64,000 bases of DNA, from the NCBI GenBank assembly GCA_963169345.1, contig CAUJCT010000027.1:1-64000 (forward strand), in the 5' to 3' direction. Positions within the stretch are counted from its first letter, which is position 1; each line of letters starts with the position of its first letter. Both the position numbers and the translations under genes were made by a program. The stretch comes from Bacteroidota bacterium (GTDB taxonomy: Bacteria > Bacteroidota > Bacteroidia > NS11-12g > UBA955). The notes beneath the pieces were generated by a model. It made no database searches and was not told where the DNA came from. It saw only the letters and a program-made list of their open reading frames with translations. Positions 1 to 7,803 of the stretch are shown here, one piece after another.

Positions 1-96
1 GAGTCATTAGATGCAAATTAAGATCTGACGGGGTATTTAACCCCTTCATATCTTAGCAAACAAGCTAACAATTCCAGATGTAATATCTGCAATTAG

Positions 97-141
97 GTTA
101 ATAGTTAGCGAAAAGCGGTCAACCTTATTTAGGCATGGACA
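97..141. repeat. 45-bp direct repeat, copy A
   Basis: These 45 bases recur without a mismatch at 31266-31310 in the same orientation. The core runs from GTTAATAGTTAGCG to AGGCATGGACA. Both copies are intergenic and both lie beside short tandem arrays with 7-bp units. No open reading frame is conserved across it. I do not recognise the element. Confidence 0.9.
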
Positions 142-153
142 CTCCCCTCAATC

Positions 154-181
154 CTAATTCCTAGTTCCTAGTTCCTAATTC
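154..181. repeat. Heptanucleotide tandem array (4 x 7 bp)
   Basis: Four consecutive 7-mers are visible: CTAATTC, CTAGTTC, CTAGTTC, CTAATTC. The array begins 12 bp after the 45-bp repeat core. Together with the octamer array that follows, it fills the non-coding left end of the window. Confidence 0.85.
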
Positions 182-226
182 CTTTTTCTTATATCCTTTT
201 TCCTTCAATCTTTCTACCGCCACACA

Positions 227-258
227 ATTCAGCTATTCAGCTTTTCAGCTATTCAGCC
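227..258. repeat. Octanucleotide tandem array (4 x ATTCAGCT-like)
   Basis: Four consecutive 8-mers of the form WTTCAGCY are seen. The last overlaps the stop codon of the leftward glycosyltransferase gene at 253-255. The same ATTCAGC word recurs several times at 31.35-31.78 kb, so this is part of a repeat family rather than chance composition. Confidence 0.75.
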
Positions 259-996
259 CTTCAAATACTTATACTTCACCAAACCCCATTTCTGGAAGCG
301 GTACTGGAAAGAGACTTTTAGAACACCAAGGCCGTAGATACTGCTTCTTTTGAAGTTGATACTGCTAGCTTCATCAAAATATTTTGTCGGGCAAGTGACC
401 TCCCCTATTTCGAAACCGGCCATAAAAATCTGCGCAATCATCTGGTTGTCGAAAATAAAATCATCTGAATTTGCTTCAATATCAATTTTTTCAAAAATAG
501 ATTTATCAAAAGCACGGTAGCCTGTGTGGTATTCGGATAACTTTTGCCCCAACATGATATTCTGAAATAAAGTCAGCATACGATTGGCTATATATTTATA
601 CATAGGCATGCCGCCTTTTAATGCACCTTTACCAAGAATACGAGAGCCAAAACTGACAGGATAAACTTCATTGGCAATCATATAGGCCATACTTTCAATA
701 AGTTTTGGCGTATATTGATAATCCGGATGCAGCATGACGATGATATCTGCTCCAATTGAAAGTGCCTTAGAGTAACATGATTTTTGATTACCGCCATAAC
801 CTCTGTTGACTTCATGTTTAACCACATGCTTTATACCAAGCTCCTGAGCTTTTCTAATCGTTTCATCGCGACTATTGTCATCAACCAGTACGACATCATC
901 CACTATTTCAAATGGAATTTCGCGATAGGTTTTTTCCAGGGTAGCTTCGGCATTGTAGGCCGGAAGTACAACGACTATTTTTTTCCCTTTTATCAT
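253..996 (-). CDS. Family 2 glycosyltransferase (dolichyl-phosphate-mannose-synthase-like)
   Basis: A 247-residue soluble GT-A enzyme that probably moves a sugar from a nucleotide donor to a lipid or glycan acceptor at the inner face of the cytoplasmic membrane. The N-terminus has the GT2 opening VVVLPAYNAEATLEKT, the nucleotide-site acidic motif LVDDNSRDET near residue 40, the HEVNRGYGGNQ segment near 65 and the metal-site-like HPDYQY near 92. There is no C-terminal membrane domain, so it resembles short DPM1-like members. The ATG start is clear. It stands alone, divergent from the membrane-protein gene at 1080. Donor and acceptor cannot be told from the sequence. Confidence 0.85.
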   Translation of the reverse strand: MIKGKKIVVVLPAYNAEATLEKTYREIPFEIVDDVVLVDDNSRDETIRKAQELGIKHVVKHEVNRGYGGNQKSCYSKALSIGADIIVMLHPDYQYTPKLIESMAYMIANEVYPVSFGSRILGKGALKGGMPMYKYIANRMLTLFQNIMLGQKLSEYHTGYRAFDKSIFEKIDIEANSDDFIFDNQMIAQIFMAGFEIGEVTCPTKYFDEASSINFKRSSIYGLGVLKVSFQYRFQKWGLVKYKYLKG

Positions 997-1067
997 TGAG
1001 TGCGCAAAAATAATCGAATATTGAGTAAATTATTAGGAAAAAATTTGTTCCATTCCGATACATTCCA

Positions 1068-1075
1068 TAATCTTG
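1068..1075 (+). promoter_or_regulatory. Bacteroidota -7 promoter box
   Basis: TAATCTTG matches the phylum's TAnnTTTG -7 consensus with one mismatch and ends 4 nt before the ATG at 1080. The transcript would therefore have almost no leader. Confidence 0.5.
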
Positions 1076-1079
1076 AGCC

Positions 1080-2006
1080 ATGAAACACTACTTACCGCTA
1101 TTCAGAGATCAGGCTTTCTCAGCTTCAACAAAATTATTTAAAAGGACATTTTTAAGCACCTTGCTGGGGGCAATATTGGTTGGTATCATTGCTTTGATAA
1201 TCACTACACCTCTCATGCTCATTGCATTTGGATATGGTGCAACCGATATGATTGCTTATCAAAAAGACATGCAGGAAATGCAAATGCAGTTGATGCAGGG
1301 TGGAGGCGATCCTGAAGCAATTATTGAAGCATATACAAGTCAATTCGCCAATGTCAGTTTTGGATTGTTTGGTTTGATATTTGTCCTCGCCTTATTCATC
1401 TACGGATGGGCCATTAATTTGTTCTATGGTATTTCAGACAATGAAATCAGAAATGGTAAGCCGGACTTAATTGGTGCATTAAAAAATTCATTTAATTCAA
1501 GAATATTCAGAATAGCAGGATTTTTAATTTTATATGCCTTGATACAGATAGCAACGACTCTTATCTTTATATTTATATGCAGTTTACTTGTATCCGTATC
1601 AAAAGCGCTTGGTGTACTGGTAGGTTTTGTAGGATTCTTATTCCTTATTGTTTTCTTCTTAAGGTTTTCAATTGGTTTAGCTGCGATGGTTCATGGCAAC
1701 AAAGGGATTGTAGAATCTATCTCTTTCAGTTTGAGTAATCTCAACTGGAAAAGAGGCTGGATGCTGTTTCTGTTAGGATTGATTAGTATGATAGGATTAA
1801 TCATTTTGAGCATTGTGATTGCTTCAGCATTTGGTGGTAATCCTGAATCCATCAGCATGAGTAGTTATGTTATAGCTCAATTATTCGGATTGGTCATCAA
1901 TGGTATATTCATTGCATATCTGATAGCTGCCACATCTACATTGTATTTCAGATACAGTGATGACAATTTAGATGAGGAAGGTCTTGAGCAACATATTGTA
2001 GATTAA
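1080..2006 (+). CDS. Polytopic inner-membrane protein of unknown function
   Basis: A 308-residue protein with about six hydrophobic segments, near residues 28-52, 98-122, 145-180, 184-205, 228-252 and 265-288. A Met/Gln-rich loop lies near residues 60-80 and the C-terminal tail is acidic (DDNLDEEGLEQ). The layout recalls the membrane domain found with some glycerophosphodiester phosphodiesterases, but no catalytic domain is present and I would not assign a reaction. It stands between a divergent glycosyltransferase and an intergenic hairpin element, so neighbours give no clue. Confidence 0.75.
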   Translation: MKHYLPLFRDQAFSASTKLFKRTFLSTLLGAILVGIIALIITTPLMLIAFGYGATDMIAYQKDMQEMQMQLMQGGGDPEAIIEAYTSQFANVSFGLFGLIFVLALFIYGWAINLFYGISDNEIRNGKPDLIGALKNSFNSRIFRIAGFLILYALIQIATTLIFIFICSLLVSVSKALGVLVGFVGFLFLIVFFLRFSIGLAAMVHGNKGIVESISFSLSNLNWKRGWMLFLLGLISMIGLIILSIVIASAFGGNPESISMSSYVIAQLFGLVINGIFIAYLIAATSTLYFRYSDDNLDEEGLEQHIVD

Positions 2007-2085
2007 TTTAAGTTTTTTTCTGGTTCTTCATCATAACACCTGGAACATTATTTAGTCAATCCTAAATAACTGAATATTATTAGTT

Positions 2086-2283
2086 CTGCCTGCTCATGCC
2101 GCAGGCGTGGCATTTACTTTTTTTTGATTGGCCAAAAAAAAGTAAACAACTAAGCAACGCGTTCTCACGAGCTTGCGAGTAAAAAAAGGCCACCACGAAC
2201 AAAAATTTCAATCATGGCTTTGCCGCTGCATGCCTCTCCTGCTCGAGACTGCCATGATTTAAATTCTACGCGTTCGTGGACTC
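2086..2283. repeat. Structured intergenic element with nested inverted repeats
   Basis: The 515-bp gap between the membrane protein and gpmI holds three palindromic structures. GCCTGC at 2088-2093 pairs with GCAGGC at 2101-2106. A perfect 13-bp stem pairs 2113-2125 with 2134-2146 around an 8-nt loop. A compound stem pairs CCACGAAC (2193-2200) with GTTCGTGG (2272-2279), and inside it 2204-2218 pairs with 2251-2265 at 14 of 15 positions. Its composition is richer in G+C than the flanks. It looks like a dispersed, non-coding REP- or MITE-like element; whether other copies exist cannot be seen here. Apart from the promoter at 2510, the rest of the gap shows nothing. Confidence 0.6.
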
Positions 2284-2509
2284 AACCCGCACATCCGTTT
2301 CCATTAATGCATAGTTGAAAAATCAATATTTAAACTCAAATTTCACTAAAAGCAATTCAGATACATTATTGGATGATAAAAAAATAAAGTTTAAATGCCA
2401 GGTGAGTCTAGTAAATCCAAAATTAGTTTGATCAAAATTTTCTATTTCAAAAGAATATTGCTTTAGCATTTAGCGAATAATCGCTTTTCTTCAATTCCAC
2501 AAATCCTAT

Positions 2510-2517
2510 TAACTTTG
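2510..2517 (+). promoter_or_regulatory. -7 promoter box of gpmI
   Basis: TAACTTTG is a perfect TAnnTTTG match that ends 4 nt before the gpmI ATG at 2522. No purine-rich ribosome-binding site is present. Confidence 0.65.
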
Positions 2518-2521
2518 TGCC

Positions 2522-4048
2522 ATGCAAGCACAACAGAGAGCGTTCCTCATGATTTTGGATGGTTGGGGTATTGGAAAACACGATTTCACAGATGGTATTT
2601 ACAATGCTAAAACACCATTTTTCAACGAATTAATTCAAAACTATCCAAATACAACACTGACAACTTTTGGTCATGCAGTAGGTCTGCCTGAAGGTCAAAT
2701 GGGCAACAGTGAAGTTGGCCACATGAATATTGGCGCCGGTAGAGTTGTATGGCAGCAGCTGGCTCTTATCAACAAACAATTTACAGATGGCACTGCGGCA
2801 AATGAACCGGGTATAAATGAACTGGCTCAATATTGTCTGGAGAATGACAAACCGCTTCACCTAATTGGATTAGTGAGTGATGGAGGTGTGCACAGCAGCA
2901 TGGACCATCTGATAGAACTTTGTAAAATTTTCACTTCCAAAGGCGTAAAAACAATCAACATTCATGCATTTACCGATGGTCGGGACACTGACCCAAAAAG
3001 CGGAAAAGGATATTTGCAAACAGTTGAAAAAGCGATTGAAGGCACGAATGCCCGCATAGTTTCTGTGATTGGAAGGTATTATGCTATGGACCGCGACAAG
3101 CGTTGGGAAAGGGTTAAACTGGCTTACGATTTAATGGTCAATGGAGTTGGTCAACCTTTCTTATCTACCGAAGCTGCTATGGATGCAGCCTATAATAATA
3201 ACATAACCGATGAGTTCATTCATGCATCTGTAATCACCGAGAGTGCACATCAAGCTCTGGCAACTATTCGTGAAAATGACGCAGTTTTGTGTTTTAATTT
3301 CAGAACCGATAGAGGTCGTCAGATTACTCAAGTATTGACACAAATGGATATGCATGAATTTAACATGCATAAACTCAAACTTAAATACGCGACCATGACC
3401 GAATACGATCAGACTTATAAAGATGTACTGGTGATATTCGAATCAAAGAATGTAACTGAAACACTTGGAGAGGTAATCAGTAAAGCCGGACTCAAACAAT
3501 TGAGAAGTGCCGAGACAGAGAAATACCCTCATGTGACATTTTTCTTTTCGGGAGGCAGAGAAGAAGTTTTCGAAGGTGAAGAGCGCATCATGGAACCATC
3601 GCCTAAAGTAGCTACCTACGATTTGCAACCTGAGATGAGTGCTTTACCATTAACAGAAAAAATATACCAGGCCATAGATTCGGAGAAGTTTGATTTCATT
3701 TGTCTCAATTTTGCCAATACAGATATGGTAGGTCATACCGGTGTTTGGGAAGCTATTATTAAGGCTGCTGAAACAGTTGATAGTTGTGTAGAACGTCTGG
3801 TAAAAAAAGCAATTGAGCACCATTACCAAATCATTATCATAGCCGACCATGGCAATTCAGATGAAGCCAGAAATCCGGATGGCAGTCCAAACACTGCACA
3901 CAGTATGAATCCAGTTCCATGTATCATTATCAGCGATAAATGTAAAAGTTTACCAAACAAGGGTATTTTAGCAGATGTTGCGCCAAGCATTTTAAAGATG
4001 ATGAACCTCAAACAACCAGAAGTTATGGGAGGTGTTTCTTTGTTTTAG
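2522..4048 (+). CDS. gpmI: 2,3-bisphosphoglycerate-independent phosphoglycerate mutase
   Basis: Interconverts 3- and 2-phosphoglycerate in glycolysis and gluconeogenesis, in the cytosol. The 508-residue length is normal for the Mn-dependent alkaline-phosphatase-superfamily enzyme. Visible signatures are LMILDGWGIG-like metal binding at residues 8-17, the phosphoserine site GNSEVGHMNIGAG with the catalytic serine at residue 63, the substrate loop AFTDGRDTDP near 150, and the C-terminal metal motifs NTDMVGHTG and ADHGNSDEA. The start is fixed by the promoter box 4 nt upstream. The next gene starts 37 bp downstream with its own promoter-like box. pgk, the preceding step of the pathway, lies 1.4 kb away on the other strand. 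Confidence 0.97.
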   Translation: MQAQQRAFLMILDGWGIGKHDFTDGIYNAKTPFFNELIQNYPNTTLTTFGHAVGLPEGQMGNSEVGHMNIGAGRVVWQQLALINKQFTDGTAANEPGINELAQYCLENDKPLHLIGLVSDGGVHSSMDHLIELCKIFTSKGVKTINIHAFTDGRDTDPKSGKGYLQTVEKAIEGTNARIVSVIGRYYAMDRDKRWERVKLAYDLMVNGVGQPFLSTEAAMDAAYNNNITDEFIHASVITESAHQALATIRENDAVLCFNFRTDRGRQITQVLTQMDMHEFNMHKLKLKYATMTEYDQTYKDVLVIFESKNVTETLGEVISKAGLKQLRSAETEKYPHVTFFFSGGREEVFEGEERIMEPSPKVATYDLQPEMSALPLTEKIYQAIDSEKFDFICLNFANTDMVGHTGVWEAIIKAAETVDSCVERLVKKAIEHHYQIIIIADHGNSDEARNPDGSPNTAHSMNPVPCIIISDKCKSLPNKGILADVAPSILKMMNLKQPEVMGGVSLF

Positions 4049-4085
4049 ATCTTATCATTTATTACATTTCACATATCTTCGTTTT

Positions 4086-4874
4086 ATGAATTTACAAGCC
4101 ATCAGTGCCGGAATTAACTCTATTGTTACTGAAACTGCACAGTATATTAAAGAACAACGCAAAGGTTTTACTTTCGATAAAGTTTCAGACAAAGGTTTAA
4201 ATCAACTGGTAAGTTATGTTGATATTGAAGCTGAGAAAAAACTTGTGGAAGCGCTGTCACTGCTGGTTCCTGAGGCAGGATTTATCACTGAAGAAAACAC
4301 TTCTGATATTGGCCGACAAACCTATAACTGGATCATAGACCCATTAGATGGTACCACTAATTTCATTCACAATATTCCTGTGTACAGTGTCAGTGTAGCA
4401 TTGGCAAATGGAAATGAAATACTGGCCGGTGCTGTTTATGAAATAGGAAGAGATGAGTTATTTACGGCTCATAAAGGAGGAGGAGCCTGGCTCAACGGTC
4501 AATTAATACGTGTATCCAATAATCATTCTTTGAAAAGTTCGCTGATGGCCACCGGTTTTCCGTATTACGACTTCGAGCAGATGGAAGCATATTTAACTGT
4601 GCTAAAAGAATTGATGCAAACAACGCATGGTTTGAGACGAATGGGTTCAGCTGCAGTTGATTTGGCTTATGTAGCTAGCGGAAGATTCGAAGGGTTTTTC
4701 GAATACGGTCTCAATGCCTGGGATGTTGCAGCTGGTATATTACTTGTGCAAGAAGCCGGAGGCACCGTTACTGATTTCAAAGGCGGAGACGATTATTTAT
4801 TTGGAAAATCGATTGTAGCAGACAATACCTCTATTCACAAGGATTTTCTGGAAATCATCAAAAATAAATTTTAA
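4086..4874 (+). CDS. Inositol monophosphatase family phosphatase
   Basis: A 262-residue Mg-dependent sugar-phosphate phosphatase of the IMPase/SuhB/CysQ superfamily. Key motifs are the metal-binding DPLDGTTNF in the first half and WDVAAG in the C-terminal half, with TEEN between N-terminal helices as the extra acidic ligand. An earlier in-frame ATG at 4032 lies inside gpmI and would add residues unlike the family; the ATG at 4086 follows a TATCTTCG box by 4 nt and gives the usual N-terminus. Substrate could be inositol phosphate, another sugar phosphate or phosphoadenosine phosphate; motifs do not separate these. Confidence 0.9.
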   Translation: MNLQAISAGINSIVTETAQYIKEQRKGFTFDKVSDKGLNQLVSYVDIEAEKKLVEALSLLVPEAGFITEENTSDIGRQTYNWIIDPLDGTTNFIHNIPVYSVSVALANGNEILAGAVYEIGRDELFTAHKGGGAWLNGQLIRVSNNHSLKSSLMATGFPYYDFEQMEAYLTVLKELMQTTHGLRRMGSAAVDLAYVASGRFEGFFEYGLNAWDVAAGILLVQEAGGTVTDFKGGDDYLFGKSIVADNTSIHKDFLEIIKNKF

Positions 4875-4887
4875 AAAATTAATCTGT

Positions 4888-5391
4888 TTAAGACAGATTG
4901 AGTTTTAAATTATCCGGATTGGAATTATCAAAATTCAAATGTTCGTGCAAGGTTGTTGCCATACTGATTCCTACGAAATCGGCTCTTACAGGAAACAAGC
5001 GATGGTTGCGGGAAGCCAGCACTGCTACCTGAATCTTTGCCACTTGTCTTCTAACTAAAGGCAGCATAGCGCTAAACATTGTTTTACCTGTGTTCAAGAC
5101 ATCGTCAACCACTATAATAACGGCATCTTTGAGATTTTCTGTATCGAAATCAGAGTAAAAAGAAGGTTCAAAATTCTTTCTGTCTACCAGAATATTCACC
5201 AGTCTTAATTCCTGATTGGTAATTGTAGCCAGTTCCTTCTTAATCATCTCAGCAACGTACATTCCTCTTTCATCTATGCCTGCCAGCCAAAGGACTTGTT
5301 CGTCCATGTTGTTCTCGTAAATCTGCCAGGCCAGACGAGTAATTTTGCTATTTATCTGTCGATGATTGAGAATGATATCGGCACTTTCCAT
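4888..5391 (-). CDS. Type I phosphoribosyltransferase (PyrR/HPRT-like)
   Basis: A 167-residue PRTase. The diagnostic PRPP-binding loop VVDDVLNTGKTM is near residue 95, and AGIDERGMYVAEMI forms the PP-loop region near residue 37. PyrR-type proteins both attenuate pyr operons and show uracil PRTase activity; hypoxanthine PRTases look similar at this resolution. No pyr gene or attenuator is nearby, so a regulatory role is not supported. It lies downstream of pgk on the same strand with a 35-bp gap and may be cotranscribed. Its 3' end faces the IMPase gene, 13 bp apart. Confidence 0.85.
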   Translation of the reverse strand: MESADIILNHRQINSKITRLAWQIYENNMDEQVLWLAGIDERGMYVAEMIKKELATITNQELRLVNILVDRKNFEPSFYSDFDTENLKDAVIIVVDDVLNTGKTMFSAMLPLVRRQVAKIQVAVLASRNHRLFPVRADFVGISMATTLHEHLNFDNSNPDNLKLNLS

Positions 5392-5426
5392 TGCGTTTCA
5401 AACTTAGTGCTTATTGGATTAAAATC

Positions 5427-6617
5427 CTAATCTAAAACAGCCTTTACTCCAGGGAGTTCTTTACCTTCAAAATATTCAAGGAGAGCACCACCACCGGTTG
5501 AAACATAACTCACTTTGTCTGCAAGTTTAAATTTATGAATGGCTGCAGCACTATCGCCACCACCAATCAGACTGAATCCACCGGCCTGAGCGACATCAGC
5601 AACTGCCTGAGCCACTGCTTTTGTACCTGCTTCGAAACTGCTCATTTCAAACACACCCATTGGTCCGTTCCACAATACAGTCTTAGAGGCTCTTATTGCT
5701 TCACAGAAAACATCAGTAGCTTTAGGTCCAATATCCAGCCCCATATACTGGTCATCAATTGCATCATTATTAGAAATAGTCGTATGTGCATCATTTGCAA
5801 AATTGTCTGCAACGACACTGTCCTCAGGTAATAACAATTTTACCCCTTTGGCTTTTGCTTTTTCGATTAACTCAAGTGTCAGAGGCATTCTGTCATCTTC
5901 ACACAATGATTTACCAATTTTACCACCCTGAGCTTTTGCAAATGTATAAGCCATTCCACCGCCAATAATAATATAGTCAGCGATGCTCATGAGATTTTCG
6001 ATGATCAATAATTTATCAGACACTTTTGCTCCACCAACAATGGCAGTAAATGGACGGGCAGGATTGTCGAGGACTTTGCGAGCATTAGAAATTTCGCCAG
6101 CCATTACATAACCAAAACACTTTTTACCTTTAAAAAACTGAGCAATTACTGCAGTAGACGCATGTGCTCTGTGGGCAGTACCAAAAGCATCGTTGACATA
6201 AAAAGTGCCCAGTTTGGATAATTTTTCAGCAAATCCAAGGTCACCTTTTTCTTCTTCTTTATAGAAACGCAAATTTTCGAGCAACAATATTTCGCCGCTT
6301 TGCAAACCTGCAGCTAACTGGTAGGCAGAGTCTCCAATGCAGTCATCAGCAAAATGCACTTTGGCGCCAGTCAATTCAGAAACTCTGTTAACGATGTGTT
6401 TCAAAGAGTATTTTTCGGTTGGCCCTTCTTTTGGACGACCTAAGTGACTCATCAAGATACAAGAACCACCATCAGCCAATATTTTCTTAATGGTTGGAAC
6501 GGTAGCTGCTATTCTGGAATCGTCGGTAATGGCGAACTCTGCATTGAGAGGTACATTGAAGTCGACTCTGATGAGCACTTTCTCGTTTTTGAAATTAAAA
6601 TCGTTAACTGTTTGCAT
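5427..6617 (-). CDS. pgk: Phosphoglycerate kinase
   Basis: Transfers phosphate from 1,3-bisphosphoglycerate to ADP in glycolysis. The 396-residue protein shows the N-terminal signature VLIRVDFNVPLN, the 3-PG-binding LMSHLGRPK, the hinge-region GGAKVSDK and the nucleotide-binding WNGPMGVFE and GGGDSAAA near the C-terminus, all in order. A start nine codons upstream (6644) is possible, but the ATG at 6617 gives the usual N-terminus MQTVNDFNF. It is divergent from the polyprenyl synthase gene with 78 bp between them, which must hold both promoters. Confidence 0.97.
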   Translation of the reverse strand: MQTVNDFNFKNEKVLIRVDFNVPLNAEFAITDDSRIAATVPTIKKILADGGSCILMSHLGRPKEGPTEKYSLKHIVNRVSELTGAKVHFADDCIGDSAYQLAAGLQSGEILLLENLRFYKEEEKGDLGFAEKLSKLGTFYVNDAFGTAHRAHASTAVIAQFFKGKKCFGYVMAGEISNARKVLDNPARPFTAIVGGAKVSDKLLIIENLMSIADYIIIGGGMAYTFAKAQGGKIGKSLCEDDRMPLTLELIEKAKAKGVKLLLPEDSVVADNFANDAHTTISNNDAIDDQYMGLDIGPKATDVFCEAIRASKTVLWNGPMGVFEMSSFEAGTKAVAQAVADVAQAGGFSLIGGGDSAAAIHKFKLADKVSYVSTGGGALLEYFEGKELPGVKAVLD

Positions 6618-6695
6618 TGTCTGAATATTTTTTTGAGGCTGCAAAAATAACTCAAAATATTATTGTTTAATTTGCAAATTATAAAAATCACCTGA

Positions 6696-7670
6696 TTGGG
6701 TATCTCCATAGACCATATCAAACAACCAATTGACAAGGAATTAGAAGCTTTTGAAGCAACTTTCAGCAAGAGTATGAAAACGAATGTTCCTTTGCTGAAT
6801 ACTATCATGACCTATATTGTTAAGCGGAAAGGCAAGCAAATTAGGCCAATGTTTGTGTTGTTTTGTTCTAAATTACATGGAGAGATTAATGAAAGATCTT
6901 ACAGAGGAGCGAGTTTAATTGAGCTTTTGCACACAGCCACTTTGGTTCACGATGACGTAGTGGATGGCAGTGATATGCGCAGAGGATTCTTTAGCATCAA
7001 TGCCCTCTGGAAAAATAAAATTGCTGTATTGGTTGGTGATTTTCTTCTGGCGAAAGGACTTTTGCTGTCAATTGACAATGAGGATTTTGATTTACTAAAA
7101 ATAGTCAGCGAAAGCGTCAAAAAAATGTCCGAGGGTGAGTTACTTCAGCTTGAAAAAGCGCGTCGTCTAGATATTACAGAAGATGTCTATTACGATATAA
7201 TCACCAAAAAAACAGCCTCACTGATTGCCAGTTGTTGTGCCATTGGAGCTGCGGCCGTTAATACTGACAGTGAGACCATCGAAAAAATGAGATTGTTTGG
7301 TGAGTATACGGGGATAGCATTTCAAATCAAAGATGATTTGTTTGATTACGGAGACAATAATGTAGGAAAACCAACGGGACTAGACATCAAGGAAAAGAAA
7401 ATGACTTTGCCGCTTATTTATGCGCTTAATCAGTCGGATAAATCTGAAAGGCAACACATCATACAATTGATTAAAAACAAAGGCGAAAAGCGCAAAGCAG
7501 TTGATGAAGTCATTCAATTTGTGTTATCCAAGGGAGGCTTTGATTATGCCAGAACCCAGATGCAGAATTACAAACGAAAAGCAGAAGAAATCCTCATAAC
7601 AATGCCAGACAATGCAAGCAGAAAAAGTCTGTTTGATATGCTAAATTTTGTCATTGAGCGCAAAAAATAG
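6696..7670 (+). CDS. Trans-polyprenyl diphosphate synthase
   Basis: Condenses isopentenyl diphosphate onto allylic diphosphates, probably to make the octaprenyl- or heptaprenyl-size side chain of menaquinone. The first aspartate-rich motif DDVVD is at residues 86-90 and the second, DDLFD, at 213-217; the IPP-binding GKQIRP is near 45. The reading frame opens directly after a stop codon at 6693-6695, so the only start that keeps the conserved N-terminus is TTG at 6696; the first ATG (6774) would cut 26 residues. At 324 residues the length is typical. A quinone role fits the Act quinol oxidoreductase elsewhere in the window but is inference. Confidence 0.9.
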   Translation: MGISIDHIKQPIDKELEAFEATFSKSMKTNVPLLNTIMTYIVKRKGKQIRPMFVLFCSKLHGEINERSYRGASLIELLHTATLVHDDVVDGSDMRRGFFSINALWKNKIAVLVGDFLLAKGLLLSIDNEDFDLLKIVSESVKKMSEGELLQLEKARRLDITEDVYYDIITKKTASLIASCCAIGAAAVNTDSETIEKMRLFGEYTGIAFQIKDDLFDYGDNNVGKPTGLDIKEKKMTLPLIYALNQSDKSERQHIIQLIKNKGEKRKAVDEVIQFVLSKGGFDYARTQMQNYKRKAEEILITMPDNASRKSLFDMLNFVIERKK

Positions 7671-7780
7671 TCCATTTGGCCTAAATATTTCTTTTACATT
7701 TCCTTCAGAACAGAGATTTTTATTTGTGATTTCCCTTTAAAATCCTGAGATTCTTGCTATGAAGACACCTAAAAATTCAT

Positions 7781-7788
7781 TAATTTTG
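7781..7788 (+). promoter_or_regulatory. -7 promoter box of sucA
   Basis: TAATTTTG is a perfect TAnnTTTG match, 15 nt before the sucA ATG. It gives a slightly longer leader than the other boxes seen here. Confidence 0.55.
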
Positions 7789-7803
7789 CAGAAATTTTAG
7801 TTT

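Noticed and set aside
4032-4085. Longer N-terminus of the inositol-phosphatase gene starting inside gpmI
   Set aside because: The added residues are unlike the family and a promoter box stands just before the ATG at 4086.
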